Positions 25,504 to 34,718 of a stretch of 64,000 bases of DNA are shown piece after piece. The translations under genes and the position numbers were made by a program. This DNA is from Paenibacillus tundrae (lineage in GTDB: Bacteria; Bacillota; Bacilli; Paenibacillales; Paenibacillaceae): the NCBI RefSeq assembly GCF_030812775.1, contig NZ_JAUSTI010000007.1, positions 186,001 to 250,000 on the forward strand, given 5' to 3'. Numbering within the stretch: the stretch's first letter is position 1; each line of letters starts with the position of its first letter. Below the pieces are notes generated by a model. That model saw only the letters and a program-made list of their open reading frames with translations, had not been told where the DNA came from and did not search any database.

Positions 25504-26017
25504 ATTTGCCCTCTCCTTTCCCTAGTACAAGCTCAGATAGTTGCTGCCTTGCTCTATACAAACGTGATTTAACTGTCCCTTCGGAAACGTGAAGTAATTT
25601 CGCTATTTCCTTGACCGATATGTCCTCAATGTAAAATAACATCACGATAGTCTGAAGCTGTTCACCCAGTTGATCAATCACTTCAAACAATTCGATCTGT
25701 TCAAAATCCCCCGTATAGGATGTCTGTCTCGTATCGTATGGAACCGGGCTTACTCGCTGCTTTTTCTTAATAATCCGATTACATTCATTAATCAGAATAC
25801 GTATAATCCATGTTTTAAAATACGTAGGCTCCTTCAGTGTATGTACATTAGAATACGCTTTGGCGATGGTCTCCTGCATGGCATCGGCACAGTCTTCGTT
25901 GTTTTTCACAATAGATCTGGCTATGGCAAATAAGCTTTGCTGAACAGCTCGTATTACATATACAAAAGCTTCCTGGTCTCCTTGCCTTGCAAGTGTCACT
26001 TTCTCAGATAAATCCAC
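25490..26017 (-). CDS. RNA polymerase ECF-type sigma factor
   Basis: 175 residues; GTG start with GGGGAG. Region 2 at about 10-85 (ARSIVKNNEDCADAMQETIA, KAYSNVHTLKEPTYFKTW) and region 4 at about 115-165 (EQLQTIVMLFYIEDISVKEI, AKLLHVSEGTVKSRLYRARQ). It lacks the C-terminal SnoaL domain of ECF41. It is co-translated with the DUF4179 anti-sigma factor and likely autoregulated (inference from the family). Confidence 0.92.
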   Translation of the reverse strand: MDLSEKVTLARQGDQEAFVYVIRAVQQSLFAIARSIVKNNEDCADAMQETIAKAYSNVHTLKEPTYFKTWIIRILINECNRIIKKKQRVSPVPYDTRQTSYTGDFEQIELFEVIDQLGEQLQTIVMLFYIEDISVKEIAKLLHVSEGTVKSRLYRARQQLSELVLGKGEGKYESS

Positions 26018-26207
26018 ACATGGCTCCCCTTTCCCTTAGCTTCATCTATTCATTAGATCACCTAAGACTTTATTTGGTTCACGACTCGTGCAAAAAAACT
26101 AATATGCTTCTCTATCAGAATGAAAAAGTATACATTGGTAAAGCATTTGCGCATAATAAAATTGTACAACGAAATTCAACTTAAAATGAGGATCGGAGGA
26201 ATTGTCA

Positions 26208-26768
26208 TTGGAGAAACCAAATACAGCTCTAATTATAGTCGATGTTCAAAAGGCTTTTGATGATCCAAAGTGGGGTGAAAGGAACAATCTATCAGCAGAA
26301 GAAAATATCGGTAGAATACTTGGGACATGGAGAGACAAAGGGTGGCACATCATACATATCCAACATACGTCCGACAATCCTCATTCTCAATTTCATCCTA
26401 CAAATGAAGGTTTCCGTATTAAAGAAGTTGTTACACCGAGCGAAGGGGAAATCGTTCTAACGAAGAAGGTGAATAGTAGTTTTATCAGCACACCTCTAGA
26501 AGAACATTTGAGACAAAATCATATCACACATGTTGTAATAACAGGGTTGACCACCCCTCATTGCGTGTCTACAACGACTCGAATGAGCGGTAATTTAGGA
26601 TTTCATACAACTCTTATCTCAGATGCAGTAGCCGCATTTGGTTTATATGACCAACATGGCACCTATCATACTGCGGAGATCATTCACGAGATCTCGCTTG
26701 TAACGCTACATCACGAATTCGCCACGATTCTAACGACAGATGAGTTATTAGACAGCATAGGTCAATAA
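26208..26768 (+). CDS. Isochorismatase-family cysteine hydrolase
   Basis: 186 residues from TTG at 26208, seven bases after GGAGGA; an earlier TTG is adjacent to that site. The catalytic triad is visible: Asp in LIIVDVQKAFDDP, Lys in VLTKKVNSSF, Cys in VVITGLTTPHCVSTTTR. The family includes nicotinamidases and carbamoylsarcosine-type amidases; substrate not assignable. Monocistronic, with a strong terminator after it. Confidence 0.9.
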   Translation: MEKPNTALIIVDVQKAFDDPKWGERNNLSAEENIGRILGTWRDKGWHIIHIQHTSDNPHSQFHPTNEGFRIKEVVTPSEGEIVLTKKVNSSFISTPLEEHLRQNHITHVVITGLTTPHCVSTTTRMSGNLGFHTTLISDAVAAFGLYDQHGTYHTAEIIHEISLVTLHHEFATILTTDELLDSIGQ

Positions 26769-26823
26769 TACACTTTAATCCATTCCGTTCAATGTAAGGA
26801 TTATCGTATTTTCGCTATAAAAC

Positions 26824-26852
26824 ATAAAAGTCGCCTTGAAGGCGACTTTTAT
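26824..26852. terminator. Bidirectional terminator
   Basis: ATAAAAGTCGCCTT-G-AAGGCGACTTTTAT, a perfect 14-bp inverted repeat with T-runs on both strands, between the isochorismatase gene (+) and bshB2 (-). Confidence 0.9.
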
Positions 26853-26920
26853 GACCACGTATCTGTTAAGTGGAACAGATCTCGTATTAGAATTTGATTT
26901 TACCGCCTGATCCACAGCGT

Positions 26921-27595
26921 TTATTCAAATCGATAGGTCCAGAACACTTCGGTTCCGAAGCGCTTCTGAATTTCCTTATCATTCAGTTCGCTTTTACCGA
27001 CAAGCTCAGCCGCTTGGAACTGTGAACGGTGTGCGCGGATCGATGCCATTTTCTTCGCAAGTAACGCCTTTACATCCATGAGAACGTCTGGTTTCCCAAT
27101 AGCCTGCTCATAGTTTTTGGCGAATGCGATACAATGTACAACCGGACGGTTCTGTGCTGGCATTCGGCTAATTGTGCGGATAACAGCAGCACCCGTCGCA
27201 TCATGATCGGGATGCACACTATAACCTGGATAGAAAGTAATGACGAGCGACGGATTTAACTCATCAATCAGCTCCATAAGCCGGCCATCCAACAGATCCG
27301 GGTCTTCAAATTCAATCATTTTATCGTGGAAACCTAGCATTCTTAAGTCTTGGATACCAATCGCGTGGGCGGATTCAATCAATTCCTGCTTACGGATGGC
27401 TGGTAACGTTACTCGATTGGCAAATGGCGGGATTCCCATATTACGTCCCATTTCCCCAAGGGTTAGGCAAGCATACGTGACGTGAGCACCGTCTTCTATG
27501 TATTTAGCCAACGTTCCCGAAACTCCGAATGCCTCATCATCTGGATGAGGGAATACAACTAAAATGCGCTGATGTTTGTATTGTTCATTATTCAT
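26921..27595 (-). CDS. bshB2: Bacillithiol biosynthesis deacetylase BshB2
   Basis: 224 residues. PIG-L/LmbE deacetylase with zinc motif PHPDDE (about residue 16) and second ligand site SVHPDHDATG. The segments LGEMGRNMGIPPFANRVTLP and IQDLRMLGFHDKMIEFEDP are characteristic of BshB2. The enzyme removes the acetyl group from GlcNAc-malate in bacillithiol synthesis, or acts on bacillithiol conjugates, in the cytosol. GGAGGAG precedes the ATG. As in Bacillus subtilis (yojF-yojG), the YojF gene lies directly upstream. Confidence 0.93.
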   Translation of the reverse strand: MNNEQYKHQRILVVFPHPDDEAFGVSGTLAKYIEDGAHVTYACLTLGEMGRNMGIPPFANRVTLPAIRKQELIESAHAIGIQDLRMLGFHDKMIEFEDPDLLDGRLMELIDELNPSLVITFYPGYSVHPDHDATGAAVIRTISRMPAQNRPVVHCIAFAKNYEQAIGKPDVLMDVKALLAKKMASIRAHRSQFQAAELVGKSELNDKEIQKRFGTEVFWTYRFE

Positions 27596-27614
27596 GCTTG
27601 CTCCTCCACTTCCA

Positions 27615-27959
27615 TCAGAACATTTCTCTGCTGAGTTGTAACGCTACAACTAACTTTCCTTGAGTATCATGTCCAGCCAAAATTAAGCGATCCTTGTCCT
27701 GCTCATCAACATGTGTAAGGCCTTCAGCATAGATCCATCCCTGAGTTGTCTTTAAGCCAACTCGGTATGGACTCGTCGCGGAGATAGATCCCTGCGTATA
27801 TCGAATGACCGCATTGGAAATAAATGCCGACGCCGGATGTCTTGTGCTGTCCAAGTGCTGAGCATACGCACCTGTCGTTAATTCAAGGTGTACGTATACA
27901 TCTTGATCAGCAAGTTCGCTGATTCTATTTTGAATGTCTTGAGGCTGTATCGGCTCCAT
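27615..27959 (-). CDS. yojF: YojF family protein (DUF1806)
   Basis: 114 residues from the ATG at 27959, which has a perfect AAGGAGG; a longer frame upstream has no site. The core (VYVHLELTTGAYAQHL, SNAVIRYTQGSI, WIYAEGLTHVDEQDKDRLI) matches DUF1806. It is 19 bp upstream of bshB2, the conserved pairing that suggests a role in bacillithiol metabolism; its biochemical function is unknown. Confidence 0.88.
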   Translation of the reverse strand: MEPIQPQDIQNRISELADQDVYVHLELTTGAYAQHLDSTRHPASAFISNAVIRYTQGSISATSPYRVGLKTTQGWIYAEGLTHVDEQDKDRLILAGHDTQGKLVVALQLSREMF

Positions 27960-28072
27960 ATTGGCCTCCTTATTTAATATAAATGATAGTACAAATTCCA
28001 TTTTAACATATGTTGCGCGAGAATATACATAAAATGACGTAGAACCCTGATGTGACTCTGTCTGACGCATCA

Positions 28073-28324
28073 TCAGTCTGTATGATTCGCTTCAATCAGA
28101 TAAACTCTATCATTAGCGTCAGTTAACTCGGGCATCTCGCTAGCTATTGCTGGGAGTTCCGCTATAGGCTCACCTTTGATATACAACTCAAGCGCTTCTT
28201 TTGCCATATACAAAGCTTCATCTAGTGTATAACCACACGTCAAACATCCAGGCAGTTCAGGAAAGGTAACATTAATTCCATCAGCGGCAAAATTGAATAT
28301 CGCATAAGCTCTGTATGCTCTCAT
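28073..28324 (-). CDS. HicB-like antitoxin-family protein without a HicA partner
   Basis: 83 residues. HicB fold pattern: FNFAADGINVTFPELPGCLT, then TLDEALYMAKEALELYI and GEPIAELPAI. No DNA-binding C-terminus (HTH or ribbon-helix-helix) follows, and no small HicA toxin (dsRBD-like, about 60 residues) is found on either side. The ATG overlaps by one base the stop of the upstream DUF3298-like gene (TAATG), so it is translationally coupled to an envelope protein. Confidence 0.75.
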   Translation of the reverse strand: MRAYRAYAIFNFAADGINVTFPELPGCLTCGYTLDEALYMAKEALELYIKGEPIAELPAIASEMPELTDANDRVYLIEANHTD

Positions 28325-29253
28325 TAAGGGTATACCAGCCTCTCGACCTCGACTGCATCATCCGCGCCCTCAACCCACATGTAGTTCCGTGTTCGATCTT
28401 TGTAGATCCTTACTTTAGGTGATAGCGAGTAAGATGGTATTGAATAAAATCTAGGTTCAACCTGTCTCCAATATTCACCATTACTCAAAGCATAAATATT
28501 ACCTATTTTGTATCCATCAAAGTACTGCATCTCAGTTTCGATATAATCACTGACTTGAGTACGTAGATACTCTAGATATTTAGGCACAGTTTGACTAGTA
28601 CCCTGAGCGCTTAATTGGTCATATGGTACGTTAACGTCAATGAATCCTTCAGTTTCTTCTGCCACAGTAGTCGGATGGAAACGGACGACAATCCCTTTAT
28701 TGTAGTAATAAAATTCAGACACATAATATGACGGAATTTCATAAATACGCTTCTCCATAATCTGAACACCTTTATCATACTTCAACTGAAGACTCTGAGA
28801 AATGATCGACATCAGATTAGCTCTTTTGAATTCTGTATCAACAATATCGTTTAGGGTCATACGTTTACCTGTTGTAAGATCAAAATTGTACGTCGAGGAT
28901 ATGTAGGTTCCTACGTTATCATCTGTGTAATTTATCCCATCTGTATACACGATAGACAGTAATTTTTGGTTATTGTACATCGTTTTAACACTTGTTTTAG
29001 ACCAGGCTGAGCTATTGTGCTGTTGCATTGCACGGTTTGTCTGAACTACTTTTACCGTATGGTCCTTTAAAACTGTATTGATCGACTTCGTGATTGCTAG
29101 GTTGCCACCGCTAATCTGAATATAAGGCTGACCTTTGTACATATGTACCGCTGTTTTAATTGTTGTAACAGACTTAGCCGCTTCTGTTAGAGCTGGTGGA
29201 GAAAATCCATAGATGACACAAATGCATAATAATACTACACTTATTCTTCTCAC
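28324..29253 (-). CDS. DUF3298/DUF4163-like secreted protein
   Basis: 309 residues if started at GTG 29253, which has GAGGTG four bases upstream and yields a proper signal peptide (RRISVVLLCICVIYGFSPPA, cleavage near ALTEAA); an ATG 24 codons earlier lacks a ribosome site. The mature part has the RsiV/PdaC-like pattern: KTAVHMYKGQPYIQISGG, YISSTYNFDLTTGKRMTLND, YYNKGIVVRFHPTTVAEE, GFIDVNVPYDQL. A peptidoglycan- or envelope-associated role is inferred. It is followed without a gap by the HicB-like gene. Confidence 0.7.
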   Translation of the reverse strand: MRRISVVLLCICVIYGFSPPALTEAAKSVTTIKTAVHMYKGQPYIQISGGNLAITKSINTVLKDHTVKVVQTNRAMQQHNSSAWSKTSVKTMYNNQKLLSIVYTDGINYTDDNVGTYISSTYNFDLTTGKRMTLNDIVDTEFKRANLMSIISQSLQLKYDKGVQIMEKRIYEIPSYYVSEFYYYNKGIVVRFHPTTVAEETEGFIDVNVPYDQLSAQGTSQTVPKYLEYLRTQVSDYIETEMQYFDGYKIGNIYALSNGEYWRQVEPRFYSIPSYSLSPKVRIYKDRTRNYMWVEGADDAVEVERLVYP

Positions 29254-29334
29254 TTCACACCTCAACTTCGTTCGATATATCATGCAAGAATTCACGTTGC
29301 TATTTAGATCATTCGAGTCCAACATGCGGAATAC

Positions 29335-29973
29335 TTACTCGGTGACAAAAACCTCTTTACGATCATAAGTAGAATCATTCGCTAGCTTCAGCATAAAGTC
29401 AGCCAAATTAGATCGTGACATTTTCAACTTACGTGACTTATCAGGTTGAATGTACACCTCATGCACATACTTCCCTGAATATGGCTCTACAGTTAGAATC
29501 GGCGGCTGTACCAGCACCCAGTTTAGACTACTTTGTTTGATTAGCGCGTCCTTCTCTCGATGGTCATGAAGCAAATTTCTCATCACATTAGGGACAATGA
29601 GCTTATACAACAAACCTAACTGACCAGCATCTGATCGCACACCAGCGAAGGAGATATGGATGAACTTGCCTACATCGTTCTGCTCGGATGCTCTGACCAT
29701 ATGATGCATGGCTTGAATGAGTAAGGGTTCACGTTTAAACATACCTTTGGAGCCTATCGCTGAATAAGCTACATCATAATGTCGGGCTTTAAGCAATCTG
29801 TCAATATCTTCCATATTCGTGATCTCTCCGGTATGGACATGAAGATTGGGATGAGTCATGTTAAGCTTAGACGGATTGCGGACAAACGCGGTAACCTGAT
29901 GCCCATTCTTCAGTGCTCCTGCTACGATATCGCGGCCGGTTTTGCCAGTGGCTCCAAAAACAATAATGTTCAT
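29335..29973 (-). CDS. NAD(P)-binding atypical short-chain dehydrogenase (NmrA-like)
   Basis: 212 residues. Rossmann motif GATGKTGRDIVAGALKNGHQ at residues 7-26, then VTAFVRNPSKL, VAYSAIGSKGMF, FIHISFAGVRSD and WVLVQPPILT. Fits the 'NAD(P)H-binding' atypical SDR group (SDR_a5). There is no canonical YxxxK catalytic pair, so it may be a redox sensor or reductase. AGGAG precedes the ATG. Confidence 0.85.
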   Translation of the reverse strand: MNIIVFGATGKTGRDIVAGALKNGHQVTAFVRNPSKLNMTHPNLHVHTGEITNMEDIDRLLKARHYDVAYSAIGSKGMFKREPLLIQAMHHMVRASEQNDVGKFIHISFAGVRSDAGQLGLLYKLIVPNVMRNLLHDHREKDALIKQSSLNWVLVQPPILTVEPYSGKYVHEVYIQPDKSRKLKMSRSNLADFMLKLANDSTYDRKEVFVTE

Positions 29974-30072
29974 AACCTTACTCCTGTCGCTGCAAAATAA
30001 CTACCTTCTATCCTCTTCAATCTCAACGTGGTCTCATTATCTTCTTAACTAATATGTTATTCAATCACTGCC

Positions 30073-30381
30073 CTATCCTTCAATAATATCAGCGCGCAGA
30101 TCTGTTGCAATCTCAATCATCTTGGGAACGACAGCTTCATTGGAGATTGCCACATACAGGTCTCCCGAGAATAATCGAAATGGAATTTCGTTCCCCTCAT
30201 GTGACCACATGAAAAAATCTCCGTCAATCGACATGATACTCTCAGGCCCTTTTACATGTAAAACGGCAGAGTACGCAAAGTCATCTTTGTTCGCGAAATA
30301 CTGCTTACATTCCTCCAAAGTGATCTCTTGTTGCGCGTTATTCTCCTGCATGGTTCTTGTAATACGATATCGTTGATTCAT
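30073..30381 (-). CDS. Hypothetical protein, 102 residues
   Basis: Good GGAGG site before the ATG. Soluble, beta-rich C-terminal half (SIMSIDGDFFMWSHEGNEIP, FRLFSGDLYVAISNEAVVPK). No Cys and no signal peptide. Monocistronic between the SDR gene and a stalk-domain protein. Not recognised. Confidence 0.65.
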   Translation of the reverse strand: MNQRYRITRTMQENNAQQEITLEECKQYFANKDDFAYSAVLHVKGPESIMSIDGDFFMWSHEGNEIPFRLFSGDLYVAISNEAVVPKMIEIATDLRADIIEG

Positions 30382-30544
30382 CCGTAGACCTCCAATATAT
30401 AGCTATCTTATCAGGGAGTTACCCCTAACCTTTTCTCACAACACAACATTTTCTCATTCTCTGAATCTAATGTCAAAAAAACGACTGCTTAAGCCAGAGT
30501 TCTGACCCATGCAGCCGTGTTTGCTAAGCGAGCTTATCATTTTC

Positions 30545-31330
30545 TTAGAAATACGTGTATTTAAAATCAATTTGGCTGATCTTCCAGCGATGATCCACAT
30601 ACTCCAACTCCATCGTCCGAGTGACCCAGGTGTGGAGCGCAAAGTAAGAGAGCTGAGTCATGACAGCTTCGGAATGGTAGATATTCGGATAGGTGACTGC
30701 ACTTTGATGTTTAGAATCAAATTGGATTCGAAAAGGCAAACCTTTATTCCATAGGATCTTACCTAACAATTTATCCGTAAAATAAGGTTTAAGATGTACT
30801 TTAGCATATTTCACATCTGTAATCACAGCAGCCTCATTAGCTGCCTTGGACAGCATATCAATCTGTTTGTCAGTCAGATCGGGAATCCGTTTAATTTCCG
30901 TGTATATTAATATCGTTCGATCTTCCCATAGCACTTCCGCTACTTTGAAGGACGAATTCCAACTAACATTGGCTCCGAACACATCACTCAGAAATTTCAA
31001 AGGAACATAGGTAGCCCCGTTGTATACCTGAGCAGGCACTTCAAGCGTAAGCTTCTGATCATTCAAGCTCACTTCGTTAGAATTTATTTTCATGCGGATC
31101 GTAGTATCCTCGCCAAGTATAGTAACTATCTTCGCTTCTTGATCCCAATGTACCTGATACCCGAAATGGGTAGAAATCACCTTAATTGGAATTAACGTTC
31201 TGCCACTAATAATCTTGCCGTTATCTACGATGAAAGGCGTTTCTTTCAACTCAGATGCTGAAACGGCTGCTGAGAATCCAACGGTATGAATGAATAGAAA
31301 GATGATAAGTACTGAAAGAATTTTGTTCAT
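30545..31330 (-). CDS. Copper-amine-oxidase-like 'stalk' domain protein
   Basis: 261 residues from the ATG at 31330 (GGGAGAG site), followed by a signal peptide (MNKILSVLIIFLFIHTVGFS). Residues 30-135 are a stalk domain: ISGRTLIPIKVISTHFGYQV, HWDQEAKIVTILGED, then a second repeat TYVPLKFLSDVFGANVSWN. The C-terminal 120 residues (IPDLTDKQIDMLSKAANEAA, YAKVHLKPYFTDKLLGKILW) are unrecognised. Secreted or surface-attached. Stalk domains are abundant in Paenibacillus envelope proteins. Confidence 0.8.
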   Translation of the reverse strand: MNKILSVLIIFLFIHTVGFSAAVSASELKETPFIVDNGKIISGRTLIPIKVISTHFGYQVHWDQEAKIVTILGEDTTIRMKINSNEVSLNDQKLTLEVPAQVYNGATYVPLKFLSDVFGANVSWNSSFKVAEVLWEDRTILIYTEIKRIPDLTDKQIDMLSKAANEAAVITDVKYAKVHLKPYFTDKLLGKILWNKGLPFRIQFDSKHQSAVTYPNIYHSEAVMTQLSYFALHTWVTRTMELEYVDHRWKISQIDFKYTYF

Positions 31331-31442
31331 AATGTCTGCTCTCCCAATGATGTAATATGTAGGTCTAGAATTATATATAGCCGCTGGTTTAAATACAATT
31401 TCTATATATTGGTACAATCTTCGTAGCTAAATATGGACAAAT

Positions 31443-31480
31443 AAAAACCGCAGCACTGAATACCCCAGAACTGCGGTTTT
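31443..31480. terminator. Terminator after the DUF-like membrane protein gene
   Basis: AAAAACCGCAG and CTGCGGTTTT pair over 10-11 bp around a 17-nt loop with T-runs on both strands. Lies downstream of the 31518-31934 gene on the minus strand. Confidence 0.8.
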
Positions 31481-31517
31481 GTTCCTTACATCACATTTAA
31501 GCGAGCAAGAATGGAGA

Positions 31518-31934
31518 TTAAGTTTTAGTAATATACGTTTCATATATAACACTAAATATGAGTGTAGATATAAATGGCGATATAGCTAGTACAAATCTAG
31601 TTTCATAAAATGCACTATGCACAAGGTAAAACAAAACACTTACGATCCCGGCGATCATAACATCGTACACGATGACATTCGAAGTGTGTATTTTCTTAGG
31701 TAATCGTTCTCTGAACCAAACTAGCACTGTGGTGAGCAATACGAATACGATAAACACGGGTATGCTGATATAGGCCAGATAAAATAGGATGCTGGCTCGG
31801 TCACTCATATCCACGCCGGCTTGAGAATCTGTGAACATAAATCCACCATATATGCCAACAGCGATTAGCGTGATGATCACATTAGATAGTAGAAAACGTG
31901 AAAAAGATGGTGTGAACTCACTGGTTCGATTCAA
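31518..31934 (-). CDS. Hypothetical membrane protein, four segments
   Basis: 138 residues from TTG at 31934 (AAAGGTGG upstream). Four predicted membrane helices at about 13-33, 48-70, 87-105 and 112-132. No motif recognised. Follows the PQQ-propeller gene on the same strand after a 33-bp gap and may share its transcript. Confidence 0.6.
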   Translation of the reverse strand: MNRTSEFTPSFSRFLLSNVIITLIAVGIYGGFMFTDSQAGVDMSDRASILFYLAYISIPVFIVFVLLTTVLVWFRERLPKKIHTSNVIVYDVMIAGIVSVLFYLVHSAFYETRFVLAISPFISTLIFSVIYETYITKT

Positions 31935-31967
31935 TACTTGTACCCACCTTTATTGCGCTCGGAGAGT

Positions 31968-33371
31968 TTATTTCAGAGCTGCCGGTAATTTGACGCCGAG
32001 TATCTTGCCTTCCGTCTGAATGATGAGCATCCCGTCCGTTTTTAACGTTTTATGATGAAGATCTCCCCCAGTCGCCACTCGGAACAGAGGCTTTGCTGAC
32101 ATCATATCGATGCCAAGTAAGGTACCATTGCGCTGTGCTCGATACATGCCTTTACCATAGACATCAATCTGGGAGATAGGTGCATCTCCTAACCATTTCA
32201 CCTCTTGACCATTAGCCAGCTTAATGCCTGTCAGTTCCCCTGTCGTATAGTTCTTATAGATCAGGCGTTCTTGAACGATGCCGATCAACGCTAGATTCTC
32301 ACCATGAGGCCGCTGTAGTGTTCGCAGGGGAGAACTTCCTTTTTTATAGGTGTTTAGCGAATACTCTGCTATCTTATCCCCTTGTTCAATATATAGTTTA
32401 TCTTGGTTCGCAAATATACTGCCTCGACCACTGGCATACGGTGGTTCTCCAGCCATTTTCCATGAATACTCCTGACTGCCTTTCAACACACCCGTCTTCA
32501 GATTGTACACGTTAACCTTCAAGTTTCGATTAGGAGTTGAATCGTATTCTTCCAGCATTGGTGAATAATAGTCGATTGAAAATACAAGACCATTTTTAAT
32601 TTGCAGAGCTTCCCCTTGACCAAATTCACCACATAGCTTCTTGCCTGTTTTCTTGTCATACGCATTAAGCTGAATCGATGAAAGTGCACCTTGTACATTG
32701 AAAGTTCGCAGTACAACCCCATCAGACTCCTCTAGATACGTAGTGCCGTTCCCTTCACCCAACGGTTCATTCGCCTTCCAGCGTAGCTTGCCTGTTTTCA
32801 TATCAAACGCAAAAGTTGTACTTCCATTAATCACATAGAATGTATCCGTCTTAGGAATTAAGGCTTCGGTACGCAGCATTGCATCTATACTCGTGGTGGT
32901 GCCAGACTGCCACTTTACCTTACCGGTCTTAGCAGTCAGTGCGTAAGGTTTGTGATCGGCACTTAATCCGTAGAGAGTCCCATCCTTGTAGGTGATAAAT
33001 GGTGTTAGCTTTTGGCCGTACGTCCACAGCTGTTTCCCCGTTTTGGCATCGAGTGCAGCCAACTTCGATCCCACAAATGTAAACACCTTACCCTCTTCAG
33101 CAATAGCACTACCTTCTAAGTAAGTTTCGTTCATCTTAAGGTAATTATCTACTTGGGCACTCCATGTTGCTTTAACCTCAGGTATGGAGTAGCTATTATA
33201 AGAATGCCAGTTGCGCACTGAAATATCAGAAGCTTCTGCATGGGCTTGAGTTGGTAGTGCGCCGAGTACACCATAAGCGGCAAACATAGCAGCCGTTACA
33301 CCAGCAATGACTGGCTTAATTAATTTCGTTTGGCGAGTTGAATTCATGTGATGAGTTTGTTGGTTGGACAT
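31968..33371 (-). CDS. Secreted PQQ-like beta-propeller protein
   Basis: 467 residues from the ATG at 33371, which has AGGAGG ten bases upstream; the frame is open 47 codons further but runs through the terminator of the next gene. Signal-like region at about 17-45. Repeated propeller blades: VFTFVGSKLAALDAKTGKQL, LYGLSADHKPYALTAKTGKV, TTFAFDMKTGKLRWKANEP, then further copies. This 'PQQ-binding-like' fold is also that of BamB and of protein scaffolds; no PQQ quinoprotein active-site residues are evident, so it is probably a binding protein of the envelope. Confidence 0.82.
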   Translation of the reverse strand: MSNQQTHHMNSTRQTKLIKPVIAGVTAAMFAAYGVLGALPTQAHAEASDISVRNWHSYNSYSIPEVKATWSAQVDNYLKMNETYLEGSAIAEEGKVFTFVGSKLAALDAKTGKQLWTYGQKLTPFITYKDGTLYGLSADHKPYALTAKTGKVKWQSGTTTSIDAMLRTEALIPKTDTFYVINGSTTFAFDMKTGKLRWKANEPLGEGNGTTYLEESDGVVLRTFNVQGALSSIQLNAYDKKTGKKLCGEFGQGEALQIKNGLVFSIDYYSPMLEEYDSTPNRNLKVNVYNLKTGVLKGSQEYSWKMAGEPPYASGRGSIFANQDKLYIEQGDKIAEYSLNTYKKGSSPLRTLQRPHGENLALIGIVQERLIYKNYTTGELTGIKLANGQEVKWLGDAPISQIDVYGKGMYRAQRNGTLLGIDMMSAKPLFRVATGGDLHHKTLKTDGMLIIQTEGKILGVKLPAALK

Positions 33372-33475
33372 GATAGATATACCTCCTAGTCTACATACTT
33401 CCATATATGACCACATAAACATAACGAGATGATTAGTGATAAAGTTGCAATTTTTGTAATTAACAAATGAAAATC

Positions 33476-33500
33476 TAAAAAAAGCCACCATTAGGTGACT
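33476..33500 (-). terminator. Terminator of the 33520-33987 gene
   Basis: On the minus strand AGTCACC-TAAT-GGTGGCT, a 7-bp stem followed by a seven-base T-run. It lies in the upstream part of the long PQQ-propeller frame, which supports the shorter start of that gene. Confidence 0.85.
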
Positions 33501-33519
33501 TCTTGAATTCATAAGTTGT

Positions 33520-33987
33520 TTATACGTTTTTCTTTGGACCCTCCGTAGTTCTCCGCTTATAAAAAATGCCTTGTAATGCTAATTGAACGAAAAGAAAAAT
33601 CATTGCGCCAATAATTGAAATGGTACTGAAAAATAAGATGGATTCCACTCTACGAAAGAAGATTGAGGTGATTATTCCACTAACCACACCAAGCAATAGA
33701 TAAGCGATCACGAACGTTAATAATCCTTTTACACCTTTAGAGTGAAATTTACTAAATATCATTGCATCGATCAATGGAGAGACCATCAAGCCTAATATGA
33801 TAAACACAAAGAATAACGGAACGACTTGGATCGCAAATATTCCACCGAAGGAGTAATAGCCTATGTCAGAGATTCGATCAGATTCGGGTGTATAGGCTCT
33901 CCAAGATCCATATAAACTCAAGATCAGCGTTGAGACGAATACCGCTATCATCTTCATTCCAATATATCGGTAATTCTTCGCATACAT
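33520..33987 (-). CDS. Hypothetical membrane protein, four segments
   Basis: 155 residues, GGAGG ahead of the ATG. Four predicted membrane helices (about 10-30, 50-72, 90-112, 120-145), basic C-terminus (KRRTTEGPKKNV). Terminated by its own hairpin. Not recognised. Confidence 0.65.
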   Translation of the reverse strand: MYAKNYRYIGMKMIAVFVSTLILSLYGSWRAYTPESDRISDIGYYSFGGIFAIQVVPLFFVFIILGLMVSPLIDAMIFSKFHSKGVKGLLTFVIAYLLLGVVSGIITSIFFRRVESILFFSTISIIGAMIFLFVQLALQGIFYKRRTTEGPKKNV

Positions 33988-34116
33988 ATATCCCTCACCT
34001 CCACACTAGATCATCCTCAGTTATCTGTATAAATCCCCTACTCTTTCTCCGTACACAACATGCAAATATAGATGTTATGAATCCTGATACTGTCCTAGTG
34101 ATTCTGTTAGTACTTC

Positions 34117-34718
34117 TTACTTACTCGATCTTACAGTTAATAAACTCAAAATCACGTATCCAAAAACTTGGATCGTAAATAGAATAGGAACAAATTCTAT
34201 TAATATACCTCGTCCCGAGCTTATATCCGTCATGAGATCTCTCAGAATCTGGTCAGGTTGATATACTAGATCCCAACTGTACCATTGATTGAATCGCCCA
34301 ATATATATGCCTACACTACTCCCTACAGCAAGATGACCTTTATAGCCGTACCAAAAGATGTTTTTACCATCACTATTTTTCTTCACTCCCCACTGAGGGG
34401 CAAGTGGCAATGCATCTCTTAACACAGGATAGGCTTCTGAAAGCATAAAACCACAATCTGGGCGGAACAAGATGTCGTTTTGAAGTCGCTTGATTAAATC
34501 TTTGATCGTAGGAATACGTTCCAGGACTCTAACGATGAGAGAATAGAACATCGCACGGTAGTTCACTTCAATCGGCGCACCCAAGTGAGAGATTTTACGC
34601 ACCAACGTAAAATTGGAGTGATATCCACAGTAGAAAAAATCTCACGAAAACGATCTTTTTACTCCAATTGATACAGCTCTTGCAAGGTAAACAGGCTCTC
34701 GTGTCGAATATATGGCAT
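34117..34718 (-). pseudogene. Remnant of a DDE transposase (DUF772-type N-terminal domain)
   Basis: Reconstructing from ATG 34718 (AAAGGAG upstream): MPYIRHESLFTLQELYQLE, TAA stop, then KDRFREIFSTVDITPILRW, a frame change, and from about 34600 HLGAPIEVNYRAMFYSLIVR, VLERIPTIKDLIKRL and DILFRPDCGFMLSEAYP. Then about 200 codons are missing and APQWGVKKNSDGKNIFWYGY, KGHLAVGSS follow. These match IS transposases of the IS5/IS1182-like group (N-terminal domain, then the W-G-KKN-GKN-FWYG-KxHL region near the second DDE Asp). The last 60 residues are unrelated sequence ending in a hydrophobic stretch. So: one stop, one frameshift, an internal deletion and a replaced 3' end. Confidence 0.75.

Noticed and set aside
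30454..30642. 62-codon minus-strand ORF beyond the stalk-domain gene
   Set aside because: Overlaps the end of the stalk-domain gene in another frame, with Arg/Ser-rich composition typical of a shadow frame.
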